Assembly (NCBI GenBank): GCA_009377605.1
Contig: WHTT01000008.1
Location: forward strand, 1 to 64,000
Direction of reading: 5' to 3'
DNA from: Luteitalea sp.
Lineage (GTDB): Bacteria > Acidobacteriota > Vicinamibacteria > Vicinamibacterales > Vicinamibacteraceae
DNA length: 64,000 bases
The notes beneath the pieces were generated by a model. It saw nothing but the letters and a program-made list of their open reading frames with translations. It ran no database searches and was not told the origin of the DNA. The translations under genes were made by a program, and so were the position numbers. This document shows, piece after piece, positions 8,016-16,762 of this stretch; position 1 is the first letter of the stretch, and every line of letters begins with the position of its first letter.

Positions 8016-9607
8016 TAGCGGTCGAGCCCGGCAGCGGTCGAGTGTACCACTGGCGTCGGTGGAAGCGTTGGATGAGCGATCGTCAGCGCGTGGTCTGGAT
8101 CCGTCACGGCACGTTGCCGAACGGGTCCGAGCTCGAACGGGACGCCGAAGGCCGCATCCGCATCGGCTTGGTTCAACAGCTTGGTGACCACGTGGTCGAA
8201 GGCGTCGAAGAACTTCGTGTCGCCTGGCTCCGGAACGATCGTACGGCCAGACTCGACGAAATCGCGCACGACCTGGTCGAGAGAGGTGGAGGGCGCGACC
8301 CGACCGATCGAGTAGCGGCGAGCCCCAGGACGGTCAAGGAATCCCGCCTCTCGATACAGATAAACGTCGCCAAGCAAGTCGACCACCACGGAGATCTGCG
8401 GGTAGCCGGATGGCCGCATCTCGGCATCACTCACCATCTCCAACGGCTGTCCTGGAGTCCCTTGGCTCAGAGCTTGAAGCGCATAGCCATAATCGATCTG
8501 CAGCTGGCACAGATCGTCACGTGTCCGGCGGTGCTCGAGCTCGCCGAAAATCTCGACGAGGCGCGCCCGCTCGGCGGGGCTCAAGCCCTCGGTGGGCGGC
8601 ACACTGTAGTCCTCACGCAGCGTGAGAAAGTCGATCTGGCGATCGCCACCGGCCTCGCGATTGATCTCGCCGATCAAGTCCGCCAGCCGGAGGACGTCAG
8701 CGGCGTGGCCTGGCAGGACAACGAAGTTGAATCCGAGGCGAAGGGATGAACCGGTGTGGTTACGCAGCCGCAGGACTTCCACGGCGTTGCGTACGACGAG
8801 ATCAAACGCCTTGGGATGTTGCGTGACCCGTGTCGTGCTCTCGTGATCGACGCCGTACAGCGAGATGCGAAGCGTGTGCAGCCGCCACAGACCTTCCTGC
8901 TTCTGCAGCAATTTCGGCGTCAGCATGAAGCCGTTCGTATAGAGCGACAGCTTGGCGCCGTGGTCGGCAGCCACGGCCACGATCTCCCCCAGCCCCGGGT
9001 TGGTCAAGGGCTCGAGGCCGCCGGACACATAGAACCGGTGCGGATCGTCGCCAGGAGCGTCCCGAAGCATGGCGCTGAAGAGCGCATTCCCGTGAGGGAC
9101 GGTATCCGACGCGTACTTGGCATCATGCTGCCTACCGCAGAACGTGCAGAAGAACATGCAAGAGACACCGGGATAGACGCCGACGCGAAGCGGATAACGA
9201 TGCGCCTTCAGTCGCACAGCGCTCACGACGCCCGTCCCGAGCATCGGCAGGATCGTGTTCTGCCAGTACTTGGCGCCCTGGCCATGCTGCGTGAGCAGCG
9301 CCTGCGCCACATCGCTCGTCGAGATCGCCGCGTTCAATTGTCTCAGCGTGTCCCGGTCGACGCCGAGATCGCGCGCCAGAGCAGCCTGGGTTGCAAACGG
9401 ATCACGGGCGAGCGTTTCTATCACCGTGAACGCCAAGCGTGTCCATCGATCGAGGGCTCCGTTGTCGGCCCGTGACCGAACGAGGCCTTGCTCCACGAAT
9501 CCCTGGACGAGATGCTCTCGAAGCGCTGCCGGACCTGCTGATGAGGGGTCGCCGCTCCCGTCACTCGTCAGGTAACGGCGGACGATGAAGTGCTGGCGAT
9601 CGGTCAT
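8015..9607 (-). CDS. desII: DesII-like radical SAM dTDP-aminosugar ammonia-lyase
   Basis: A 530-residue radical SAM protein closely resembling DesII, the enzyme that deaminates dTDP-4-amino-4,6-dideoxyglucose to the 3-keto-4,6-dideoxy sugar in desosamine biosynthesis. Shared features recognised from memory: GAKYWQNTILPM before the core, C150-x3-C154-x2-C157 (VSCMFFCTFC) for the 4Fe-4S cluster, FYVSGGLEPLTNPGLGE, LSLYTNGFMLT, LWRLHTLRISLYG, QIDFLTLREDYS and VVDLLGDVYLYREAGF. The N-terminal 110 residues match DesII's helical region. A good promoter lies at 9716-9745. The TAG stop codon sits exactly at the MITE junction. DesI/DesV-like partners could be the aminotransferases at 14474 and 43456. 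Activity as deaminase rather than dehydrogenase is inferred. Confidence 0.87.
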   Translation of the reverse strand: MTDRQHFIVRRYLTSDGSGDPSSAGPAALREHLVQGFVEQGLVRSRADNGALDRWTRLAFTVIETLARDPFATQAALARDLGVDRDTLRQLNAAISTSDVAQALLTQHGQGAKYWQNTILPMLGTGVVSAVRLKAHRYPLRVGVYPGVSCMFFCTFCGRQHDAKYASDTVPHGNALFSAMLRDAPGDDPHRFYVSGGLEPLTNPGLGEIVAVAADHGAKLSLYTNGFMLTPKLLQKQEGLWRLHTLRISLYGVDHESTTRVTQHPKAFDLVVRNAVEVLRLRNHTGSSLRLGFNFVVLPGHAADVLRLADLIGEINREAGGDRQIDFLTLREDYSVPPTEGLSPAERARLVEIFGELEHRRTRDDLCQLQIDYGYALQALSQGTPGQPLEMVSDAEMRPSGYPQISVVVDLLGDVYLYREAGFLDRPGARRYSIGRVAPSTSLDQVVRDFVESGRTIVPEPGDTKFFDAFDHVVTKLLNQADADAAFGVPFELGPVRQRAVTDPDHALTIAHPTLPPTPVVHSTAAGLDR

Positions 9608-9715
9608 GTGATGGGCGCCTCGCCAACGGCGGGCCGATTCGGCGGCCGCTGCCGGGCACTGACTTTTCTCGCCGGGGGCCCGTCAGAGGCCCAAACCTCC
9701 GACGGACGTTACTGG

Positions 9716-9745
9716 ACCGTAGCAGAGCCGTGATCGTTGTGTCAA
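9716..9745 (-). promoter_or_regulatory. Sigma-70-type promoter for the desII-like gene
   Basis: Reading the minus strand, TTGACA (9740-9745) is followed after 18 bases by TACGGT (9716-9721). The -35 is consensus and the -10 moderate. It lies about 100 bases upstream of the start codon and downstream of the YfhO gene stop, so the desII-like gene can be expressed independently. Confidence 0.55.
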
Positions 9746-9818
9746 GGGAGTTTAACTGATGCCATTTCAACGCCACTTTGATGCGAACCAAGGACGGGGT
9801 ATTAGGCCGGGGTCGCAG

Positions 9819-12281
9819 TCATCGACGCTCGAAGCGCAACGATGAGACTGCAACACCGGCCAGTGCCACTGCCGTCAGCACGCTTAGCCAGGCTCCCAGC
9901 CGAAAGGCGCGGGGCGAGTAGTGGAAACGAATTATGTGCTTGCCGGCAGGCACCGGGACGGCCCGAAATGCAACGTCCGCACGGAACAGTGGAACGTCTC
10001 GCTCGTCGACGGTTGCCGACCAGCCGGGCGCGTAGAGATCGGTCAGGACCAGGAGCCGCGGCTTGGCACATGACACCTCGAGCTCGATGAAGTCAGCGCG
10101 ATAGTGGCGCATGGCGACGGCATCGGCGTCCGCTCGATCCTGCTCCGGCCGATGCGAAGCCGGGATTTCCTCCGGTAGGATCGCGGTGTGCCGCGCGTCG
10201 ACCGTGCCATCCACGAGCGCCTGCGCGGCGGCCGCATCGCTTGGCTGGACCACGTACCGATCCGCAAGGAACGCGCGTGGGAGCACGTCGACGTTTCGAT
10301 AGAGCGCGGCCCGCCCGACGCGGAGCCGCTCGTAGGAGGGCGCTGGAAGCTGCAGGTCGGGCGGCCCGACCACGTATTTGACGTTCAAGAGGTCGAGAAC
10401 GACGTGGCTCGGCGATCGCGACGGTGGCATGTTGACCAGCTCAGCGCGCACGCCAAGCGCACGGTCGATGAGCGCATTGAAGCGTCGTGGCCCACCAAGG
10501 CCGTCATAGGTGCGGACGGAGGCAAAGCCAAACGGCAGATGTGAGTTCGGTTGGAGCGTGTCGTCGAGTCCGACCACCCTGAAGAGGCCAGGGTCCCGTA
10601 CAATGGCGTCGATCTCGGGCACGCGGGGATACTGCAGCGTTGCAGGCGCCAGGCGCTGGTAGCCCCGGCCAAAGCCCACGAGGTCGATGACGAGACAACC
10701 GAAGAGCAGCAAGGCAAATGCGCTCCGTCCGAGCCATCTTCGCCGCCGCGCAATGATGAGCCCGAGTGTGACGCCAACGAACACGAGGGCGGCGGCGGAG
10801 GCACGGAGCGTCCCCGGCCAGAGGCTCATCTCCTGAAGGATGGTGCGCTCGCGGATCAGGGACACGCCGATGATCATCACCGCCGCGGCCGCGACAATTA
10901 CCGCCGGCCACACGCGAAGCGTTGCCCCCGGTCCGGGCGCAGAGACGCCCTCGCTCGTGCGAATGTCGGCACGCCAGAGCGCGTCGAGCCCCCACGCTCC
11001 GAGCGCGACCGCACAAAAGACGATGTCGACACTGAAGTACGGCAGGGGCGTAGGGAGATGGCGCACGAGCTGCAGGAAGCCGGGCGCCCCGTATTTCAAT
11101 GCCGCCGCTGCGATGGCGGCGACGGCCAGCGCCTTGACGGCCCAGCGACGCCAGCAGGACACCACACCCACGGCCGCGAGCAGCCAAATAGCCACACCTG
11201 GGTAGACCAGCTGCGCCAGATAGTTCGTCGGCGTTCCCTCTCGGTTCGAGACAATCCTCCACGGTCCGGCGGGTGGACCAAAGAAGTCAGGCACCCACGC
11301 CACCACCATCGTCTTGCGTGGTGTGTACGACGCGTTGACGAGATCCCGGCGCTGTTCGAGCTTCCCGGTCTCCGGCAGGTACTCCAGGAACGGGCCAACT
11401 TGGATCGCCGCCAGGAGCAGCCCGGACAGCGCGGCACCCGCGAGCAGTCGCACTGCCGCGCCACGATGGCGCGGCAGCGCCGCAAGGCCGGCCACCGCGA
11501 AGGCCGCAACGACGAGGCTCATCTTGAAAACGGTTTCCGGATGCCCGGAGACGATGACGAGCCCGCAGATCACGGCGAGCAGAACGAAGCGGCGTCGATT
11601 GGGCGTGGCTATGGCGTCATGCACGGCCCAGAGGAGCCAAGGCAGGAGACAAGAGGCGGACGCGAATGGCCACCCGAGCCATCCGACGGTGAAGGAATTG
11701 AACATCCATGCTGTGCTGCCGACCAAGATGGCCGGTAGACCGAGACCGGCGGCGCGAAGGAGTAGCAGCATGCCCATGCCGCCGGCGAGCAACTGGAGCA
11801 CGCCGATGGCGAGCAAGCCATAGGGCGACGGTGCAAGCGCGCCGGCGAGCGTGAACGGCGAAAAGACTGCGGACTGATACAACGCCACGAATGGCTCGCC
11901 GGCGCCGCTCAAGGGGTTCCAGAGCGGAAGGGTCGCTTGGGTGAGCTGCGTCCGGATGTGCTCGAGCCATGGGCCGAATTGAAGCGCGAGGTCGACGGTC
12001 ATGGGGTTGGGCGGCCTCGGAGCAGCGTCGAAGTGGTAGGCAGCCCAGGGCCACGTGTTCAGCAGGAGCAACGGCGCGGCCAGCGTCCAACCGCGAAAGA
12101 CGGCTTCTGCGAACAGCGCGCACACGAGCAAGGCGTGCACAGCCAGACCAAGTGCGGCAACGCTCAGACCCGGCGGCGCATGCTGTCGGTCGGTACGGCG
12201 AACGAGACCGACCGCGAGAAGGAACGCGGCTGTCGTCAGGAGCACGGTGGCGGGTGGGTAAGTCGACGTGGGGTCGTTCAC
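9819..12281 (-). CDS. YfhO-family polytopic membrane protein
   Basis: An 820-residue integral membrane protein. Many hydrophobic segments cover residues about 10-540, and a hydrophilic C-terminal domain ends in the family hallmark: a VLTDLYAPGWSATVDERD segment, then PVPAGKHIIRFHYSP and a last transmembrane helix. YfhO proteins are GT-C-like and are implicated in glycosylating lipids or wall polymers with polyprenyl-linked donors; the substrate here is unknown. The FDAAPRPPNP loop after the second helix is where GT-C enzymes keep acidic catalytic residues. It is the first gene downstream of Wzt on this strand, separated by a palindromic repeat. Confidence 0.88.
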   Translation of the reverse strand: MNDPTSTYPPATVLLTTAAFLLAVGLVRRTDRQHAPPGLSVAALGLAVHALLVCALFAEAVFRGWTLAAPLLLLNTWPWAAYHFDAAPRPPNPMTVDLALQFGPWLEHIRTQLTQATLPLWNPLSGAGEPFVALYQSAVFSPFTLAGALAPSPYGLLAIGVLQLLAGGMGMLLLLRAAGLGLPAILVGSTAWMFNSFTVGWLGWPFASASCLLPWLLWAVHDAIATPNRRRFVLLAVICGLVIVSGHPETVFKMSLVVAAFAVAGLAALPRHRGAAVRLLAGAALSGLLLAAIQVGPFLEYLPETGKLEQRRDLVNASYTPRKTMVVAWVPDFFGPPAGPWRIVSNREGTPTNYLAQLVYPGVAIWLLAAVGVVSCWRRWAVKALAVAAIAAAALKYGAPGFLQLVRHLPTPLPYFSVDIVFCAVALGAWGLDALWRADIRTSEGVSAPGPGATLRVWPAVIVAAAAVMIIGVSLIRERTILQEMSLWPGTLRASAAALVFVGVTLGLIIARRRRWLGRSAFALLLFGCLVIDLVGFGRGYQRLAPATLQYPRVPEIDAIVRDPGLFRVVGLDDTLQPNSHLPFGFASVRTYDGLGGPRRFNALIDRALGVRAELVNMPPSRSPSHVVLDLLNVKYVVGPPDLQLPAPSYERLRVGRAALYRNVDVLPRAFLADRYVVQPSDAAAAQALVDGTVDARHTAILPEEIPASHRPEQDRADADAVAMRHYRADFIELEVSCAKPRLLVLTDLYAPGWSATVDERDVPLFRADVAFRAVPVPAGKHIIRFHYSPRAFRLGAWLSVLTAVALAGVAVSSLRFERR

Positions 12282-12319
12282 CGGCGTGTGCCAGGCTCGC
12301 GCTGATTCGAAGGGTCATT

Positions 12320-12392
12320 CGTAGCGCAGGCCTTTAGGCCTGCCTGCGGGAATTTCGCGCGGCGATGGGCAGGCCTAAAGGCCTGCGCTACG
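12320..12392. repeat. REP-like palindromic pair (GTAGCGCAGGCC family), copy 2
   Basis: Arms 12320-12344 and 12368-12392 are perfect inverted copies of each other, and each is internally palindromic (GCAGGCCTTTAGGCCTGC). They match the element at 2738-2811 almost base for base in the arms, while the spacer differs. It lies between the wzt stop and the yfhO-like start. Confidence 0.92.
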
Positions 12393-12428
12393 AGGACCAA
12401 TGATTGACAGTACATGTGAAGCCTGCGG

Positions 12429-13643
12429 TTAGGACTCATGGGGCTCGACCTGCGCATGAGCCTCGAGAGACCACTGACCGTTGAACGTGATCAGGCCGAA
12501 GCGCTCGGCGGTGCCGCTCTCGACGACGGTGAACGTCACCACCCGGTTGCGATGGTCGTAGGCATGCAGGAGGCTCTCATCGTACGCCGACACCGAGATC
12601 GCGTACTGACCAGGCAGGAGGGGCAGTTGGCGCACGGTGTATTCAATCACCCCCGCGCCGTCGACCAGCGGGATGGGATAGCGGCTCATCCGCGTATTGG
12701 GCCCCGTGAGATGCGTGCCGTCCTCGGCGAATACCGCCATGCCGAAGATGGGATAGCGCACCGGTTCTGTCGCCTCGTAGGAGATCAGCAGCCGGAACGC
12801 GTCGCCCGTCTTGAATGCGCGTGTGTCATGGCCTTCCTCGTCCAGGATGCGAACACCGGTGATGGTGATCTCGCGCGTGCCCCATCGATACTCGCTCGAG
12901 ATATCGTCTCCCCCCGCCGCGAGCTGATGATAGCGGGCGATCGCGTCCGCCGCCGGCCCGTAGGCCCGCACGCGGCCACGATCGAGCAGGCACACGTGGG
13001 TGCAGAGGCGCTCGATCAGCAAGAGGTCGTGAGAGACAATGAGGATGGTCACACCTTGGGACTTGAAGTCCTGGATCTTGCGCAGGCACTTACGCTGGAA
13101 TTGTTCGTCGCCCACGGCGAACGCTTCGTCGATCAGCACGATTTCCGGGTCGAGGTGTGCGGCAACCGAGAAACCAAGGCGCATGTACATGCCGGACGAG
13201 TAGTTTCGAACGGGGGAATCGATGAACGCTTCCAAGCCGGAGAATGCGACGATCTCGTCGAACCGTTGATCAATCACGTGGCGAGGCACGCCGTGCAGAG
13301 AGGCATTGAGATAGACGTTCTCGCGGCCGGACAGATCAGGGCTGAAGCCGGCCCCCAGCTCCAACAGCGATGTCACACGACCATCCACGTCGACCCGTCC
13401 CTCGTCGGCCTCGAGAATCCCCGCGATGATTTGGAGGAGCGTGCTCTTGCCAGAGCCATTGCCGCCGATGATGCCGAGGGTCGTGCCGCGCTCGGCGGCC
13501 AGCGAGACATCGCGGAGCGCCCATAACGTTTTCTTGACCTCGGGCCTCCCCATGACCCGCCCGACGAGCTTGTCCTTCAGCCCACCCGCCCGACGGACAT
13601 AAATGCTGTAGCGCTTCGACACGCCCTCGAGGGTGATGGCCAC
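12429..13643 (-). CDS. wzt: Wzt: ABC exporter ATPase with polysaccharide-binding C-terminal domain
   Basis: The nucleotide-binding subunit that powers export of a finished polysaccharide across the inner membrane together with Wzm. Residues 1-245 form the ABC domain: Walker A GGNGSGKST at 60-68, a signature region YSSGMYMRLGFSV and Walker B IVLIDEAFAVGD. Residues about 260-404 form a beta-rich Wzt_C-type domain (RWGTREITITGVRILDEEG, GQYAISVSAYDE), which in E. coli O8/O9a recognises the capped chain end. A C-terminal domain of this kind implies that a terminal modification licenses export; the coiled-coil methyltransferase at 59897 is a candidate for that cap. It lies 20 bases downstream of wzm. 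Confidence 0.95.
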   Translation of the reverse strand: MAITLEGVSKRYSIYVRRAGGLKDKLVGRVMGRPEVKKTLWALRDVSLAAERGTTLGIIGGNGSGKSTLLQIIAGILEADEGRVDVDGRVTSLLELGAGFSPDLSGRENVYLNASLHGVPRHVIDQRFDEIVAFSGLEAFIDSPVRNYSSGMYMRLGFSVAAHLDPEIVLIDEAFAVGDEQFQRKCLRKIQDFKSQGVTILIVSHDLLLIERLCTHVCLLDRGRVRAYGPAADAIARYHQLAAGGDDISSEYRWGTREITITGVRILDEEGHDTRAFKTGDAFRLLISYEATEPVRYPIFGMAVFAEDGTHLTGPNTRMSRYPIPLVDGAGVIEYTVRQLPLLPGQYAISVSAYDESLLHAYDHRNRVVTFTVVESGTAERFGLITFNGQWSLEAHAQVEPHES

Positions 13644-13663
13644 AGCGCGAGTCTAGCAAACGT

Positions 13664-14443
13664 TCACACGAACTCCGCGAACCGCCGCTGATGCCGACCA
13701 AAGATAGCCATGCCGAAGCCGAGAACTGCCAGGGCGACGGAGGTCATGACCACCATGGAGATCAAGCCGGGCGCGTGATGGTACACGACGATCTGTTGGT
13801 AGGCGGTGATGAAATGCGTCATGGGATTGAGCCAGAGGACGGGGCGGAGATCTTCGGGCGCGAGCGAGACGGCGTAGAGGATCGGCGTGAGCCAGAACCA
13901 GACTTGCAGGGCGACCTCCAGCAGGTGACGCGTATCGCGGAGATAGACGTAGGCGGTCGACAGCGCGAGGCCGAAGCCGACCGTGAACAGCATCTGCAAG
14001 AGGATCACCGGCACGAGGGCGAACAGCGCAGGGGAGAGGCCGACGCCGATCACGAGCGCGAGCGGGAACACGACGAGATACATCAGCAGAAACTGCACGA
14101 ACTGCGCGCCAATGGCTCCCATGGGGAGCACTACCCGAGGAAACGCCACCTTGCGCACGAGGTTGCCGTTGTCAGCGACCGCGCCTGTCGCCGCGCTGAC
14201 GGCCTGAGTGAAGAACATCCATGGCAAGAGGCCGCTCAAGAGGAACAGCGGAAAGAACTCAATCTCGATGTTGAGGATGTACTCGAATGCGATCGTGTAC
14301 ACCACCGCCATGGCCAGCGGGTGCAGCAGCGACCAGAAGAATCCAATCGCCGATCCCTTGTATTTCATCCGCAGATCTCGCAACACGAGATTGCGGAGCA
14401 GCTCGCGATAACGATAGACCATCAGGGCGTCGTTGGCCCACAT
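13664..14443 (-). CDS. wzm: Wzm: ABC-2 polysaccharide exporter permease
   Basis: A 259-residue permease with six predicted membrane helices and the family N-terminal amphipathic segment (YRELLRNLVLRDLRMKYKGS). Later segments such as FWSLLHPLAMAVVY, LPWMFFTQAVSAAT and WLNPMTHFITAYQQI are typical of Wzm/TagG-type ABC-2 transporters. It pairs with wzt immediately downstream. Its start is only 30 bases from the divergent aminotransferase start at 14474, leaving little room for two separate promoters; an alternative internal start at 14422 (MVYRYREL) would widen the gap to about 50 bases. Confidence 0.95.
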   Translation of the reverse strand: MWANDALMVYRYRELLRNLVLRDLRMKYKGSAIGFFWSLLHPLAMAVVYTIAFEYILNIEIEFFPLFLLSGLLPWMFFTQAVSAATGAVADNGNLVRKVAFPRVVLPMGAIGAQFVQFLLMYLVVFPLALVIGVGLSPALFALVPVILLQMLFTVGFGLALSTAYVYLRDTRHLLEVALQVWFWLTPILYAVSLAPEDLRPVLWLNPMTHFITAYQQIVVYHHAPGLISMVVMTSVALAVLGFGMAIFGRHQRRFAEFV

Positions 14444-14473
14444 CGCCTCGAGAGTGTAGCATTCTTCCGGACC

Positions 14474-15595
14474 ATGATCGTGCCGTTGCTCGACCTACAC
14501 GCGCAATTCCAGGGCATCCGAAACGACGTGCTTGCCGCGATCGAGCGGGCGTGCGACACGCAGCGGTTCGTTCTCGGCCCGGACGTCGAGGCGCTCGAGC
14601 AGGCGTTGGCGGAGGTCATCGGCGTCCGCCATGCGATTGGCGTGTCATCCGGCACCGACGCGCTGCTGGTGGCGCTCATGGCGCTCGGCATCGGCAGCGG
14701 CGACGAGGTCATCGTCCCGACCTACTCGTTCTTCGCCACAGCGGGATCGGTCAGCCGGGTTGGCGCGACGCCCGTCTTCGTCGACATCGATCCGGCGACG
14801 TTCAACATCGATCCCGACGAGGCGCGGCGCGCGGTGACGTCGCGAACCAAGGCGATCATCCCGGTGCATTTGTTCGGTCAGTGCGCGGAGATGGCGGAGC
14901 TGACGAGCCTGGCGCGCGAGACTGGCCTCGCGGTGGTGGAGGATGCGGCGCAGGCCATCGGGGCGAGATATCGCGATCAGCCAGCGGGCCGCCTCGGCAC
15001 GCTCGGGTGCTTCTCGTTCTATCCGAGCAAGAACCTGGGCGCGTTCGGCGACGGCGGCCTCGTCACCACGAACGAGCCGGCGCTCGCCGAGCGAGTCCGC
15101 TTGCTGCGCAACCATGGCGCGTCTCGCGCGTACCTCCACGAGCTGGTCGGCGGGAACTTCCGCCTGGATGCGCTGCAAGCCGTGGTGCTGCGCGTGAAGC
15201 TACCGCACCTGGCGGCCTGGACGGCGCGGCGGCAGGCCAATGCCGCGCGGTACCGGCGATTCTTCGCGGAATACGCGCCGGACGCACCCGTCGGCCTTCC
15301 CGTTGAAGCGGCGGAGCGGACGCACATCTACAATCAGTTCGTGGTGCGAGTGCCGGCGCGAGACGATCTACGCAGACATCTCGCAGCGGCGGGCGTTGGC
15401 AGCGAAGTGTACTACCCGCTCCCGTTTCATTTGCAGCCCTGCTTCGCGTCGCTCGGATACGGCCCCGGGCGGTTGCCGGAGGCGGAACGGGCCGCGGGGG
15501 AGTCGCTTGCCCTCCCGGTGTTCCCGGAGCTGACGGAGGAGCAGCAGCGATATGTCGTGGAGCAGATTGCGGCGTTTTATCGCGGGAAGTTGTGA
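14474..15595 (+). CDS. DegT/DnrJ/EryC1-family sugar aminotransferase (3-amino type likely)
   Basis: A PLP-dependent aminotransferase of 373 residues that installs an amino group on a keto-sugar nucleotide. Visible features: the N-terminus IVPLLDLHAQFQGI, VSSGTDALLVALMALGIG, VEDAAQAIGARYRD and the PLP lysine K186 in FSFYPSKNLGAFGDGG. The later segment LRNHGASRAYLHELVGGNFR with LDALQAVVLRVKLPHL resembles DesV/FdtB/WlbE-type enzymes that act at C3. The open frame extends upstream to 13691, but ATG 14474 gives a family-typical start and the longer form would overlap wzm. The product of the DesII-like enzyme would be a chemically suitable substrate; this link is inferred. Confidence 0.9.
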   Translation: MIVPLLDLHAQFQGIRNDVLAAIERACDTQRFVLGPDVEALEQALAEVIGVRHAIGVSSGTDALLVALMALGIGSGDEVIVPTYSFFATAGSVSRVGATPVFVDIDPATFNIDPDEARRAVTSRTKAIIPVHLFGQCAEMAELTSLARETGLAVVEDAAQAIGARYRDQPAGRLGTLGCFSFYPSKNLGAFGDGGLVTTNEPALAERVRLLRNHGASRAYLHELVGGNFRLDALQAVVLRVKLPHLAAWTARRQANAARYRRFFAEYAPDAPVGLPVEAAERTHIYNQFVVRVPARDDLRRHLAAAGVGSEVYYPLPFHLQPCFASLGYGPGRLPEAERAAGESLALPVFPELTEEQQRYVVEQIAAFYRGKL

Positions 15596-15610
15596 GTCTT
15601 GAGTTGTGAG
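15589..15610. repeat. GTTGTGAG direct repeat at the aminotransferase 3' end
   Basis: GTTGTGAG occurs at 15589-15596 and 15603-15610 with GTCTTGA-type sequence between. The TGA stop of the aminotransferase (15593-15595) lies inside the first unit. The remaining 76 bases before rfbD show nothing recognisable apart from a possible weak hairpin. Confidence 0.6.
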
Positions 15611-15686
15611 CTCTCAGACGTAGTGCGCCTTGATTCCAGCCTTCGCTCGCCTCCGGGGAGCTACGGCTAGGCAAGCCTAATTCCTG

Positions 15687-16553
15687 ATGCCTATGATTCT
15701 CGTCCTTGGAGCCAACGGGCAGCTCGGTTCGACCATCGTGGAGCGGCTCCGGCGTGCCGGCGAGGCGGAAGAAGCGCCTGCGCCGGTGGCGCTGACGCGA
15801 CAAGAGTTGGACGTGACCGACACCCACGCCCTACGCAGTGCCATTGTCGGGCACCACCCAACGGTGATTATCAACTGCACGGCCTACAACGACGTGGACG
15901 GTGCGGAGGAGCACGCCACCGATGCGCTGACCGTCAATGCGCTGGCGGTGCAGGCCATGGCGCGTGTGGCTGCCGAGATCGGTGCCACGCTCGTGCACTA
16001 CAGCACCGACTTCGTCTTCGACGGAGAGGGGACGACGCCGTACCGCGAAGAGGATCGAGCGCGTCCCCTCAGCGTGTACGGGGCCTCCAAGCTCCTGGGA
16101 GAGTGGTTCGCGGCGGATGCGCCGCGACACTACGTGCTTCGCGTCGAGAGCCTCTTTGGGGGGCCGGCGGCGAGAAGCAGCTTCGACAAGATCATGGCCG
16201 GCCTGATGGCCGGTCGTGAGGTTCGCGTGTTCTCGGACCGCATCGTGTCACCGAGTTACGTCCAAGACGTGGTGGACGCGACGCTGGGGCTCGTGGCCCG
16301 CGATGCGCCGAGTGGCCTGTATCACTGCGTGAATACAGGGACGACGACGTGGTATCGGGCGGCGGAACACATCGCGGCCAGACTGGGAGCATCGGCGTCG
16401 TTGCTCGTGCCGGTGTCCGTGGACGAGGTCACGCTTCGAGCGAGACGCCCGCGCTACTGCGCGTTGGCCAACGAGAAGCTGCGGCAGGCTGGGATTGCGA
16501 TGCCGGGCTGGGAAGAGGCGCTCACGCGATACGTCGCGTTGCGAACAGGATAA
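15687..16553 (+). CDS. rfbD: RmlD-like dTDP-4-dehydrorhamnose reductase
   Basis: An NAD(P)H-dependent reductase of the extended SDR class, 288 residues, expected to reduce dTDP-4-dehydro-L-rhamnose to dTDP-L-rhamnose. Residues 4-13 (ILVLGANGQLG) are the nucleotide-binding loop; INCTAYNDVDGAE, HYSTDFVFDGEG and the catalytic YGASK follow, then FSDRIVSPSYVQDV as in RmlD. RmlA, RmlB and RmlC are not in the window, so either they lie elsewhere or this enzyme reduces another 4-keto sugar. The TAA stop is the outer end of a 14-base inverted repeat shared with the convergent PEP-CTERM gene. Confidence 0.88.
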   Translation: MPMILVLGANGQLGSTIVERLRRAGEAEEAPAPVALTRQELDVTDTHALRSAIVGHHPTVIINCTAYNDVDGAEEHATDALTVNALAVQAMARVAAEIGATLVHYSTDFVFDGEGTTPYREEDRARPLSVYGASKLLGEWFAADAPRHYVLRVESLFGGPAARSSFDKIMAGLMAGREVRVFSDRIVSPSYVQDVVDATLGLVARDAPSGLYHCVNTGTTTWYRAAEHIAARLGASASLLVPVSVDEVTLRARRPRYCALANEKLRQAGIAMPGWEEALTRYVALRTG

Positions 16554-16762
16554 AGGTTCGAGGTGCGAGGTTCGAGGTGGGGGCGAGTTCAGTGCTTCGG
16601 GCTAACGCCGGGCAGCTCGCTCCCCCCGAGCCATTCCCCACGCGAGCCTCAACGCCGAGCTCGACCTCGAAGCTCGACCCTTCACGTTCGACGAAGCCAC
16701 CGAAGCTGCGCCCTGCCACCACCTCGGACCTCTTACCTCTTACCTCTTACCTCGAACCTTTA
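16551..16762. repeat. Inverted-repeat element whose ends carry both flanking stop codons
   Basis: 16551-16564 (TAAAGGTTCGAGGT) is perfectly complementary to 16749-16762. The arms also carry short direct repeats (GAGGTTCGAGG on the left, CTTACCT units on the right). The TAA at 16551-16553 is the rfbD stop, and the complement of 16760-16762 is the TAA stop of the convergent PEP-CTERM gene. The interior of about 185 bases has no convincing ORF. Confidence 0.8.

Larger units (their letters stand above)
6647..8032 (-). other. Hairpin of the desII-like gene split by IS630 + MITE
   Basis: Left flank 6647-6657 and right flank 8022-8032 are perfect 11-base inverted complements (GCCGGGCTCGA / TCGAGCCCGGC). 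With two further pairs they would enclose a TAGC loop if the inserted elements were removed. In the sense of the desII-like gene the stem is followed by ATTTTCC, like a weak intrinsic terminator, and the TAG stop codon lies in the loop. The two mobile elements now separate the arms by about 1.36 kb. Confidence 0.75.

Noticed and set aside
10551-11738. 395-codon plus-strand open frame
   Set aside because: Antisense shadow of the YfhO-like gene; high GC keeps it open and its product is low complexity.
13691-14473. Upstream extension of the aminotransferase frame
   Set aside because: It is antisense to wzm and rich in His/Glu/Arg, unlike protein of this family; ATG 14474 is sufficient.
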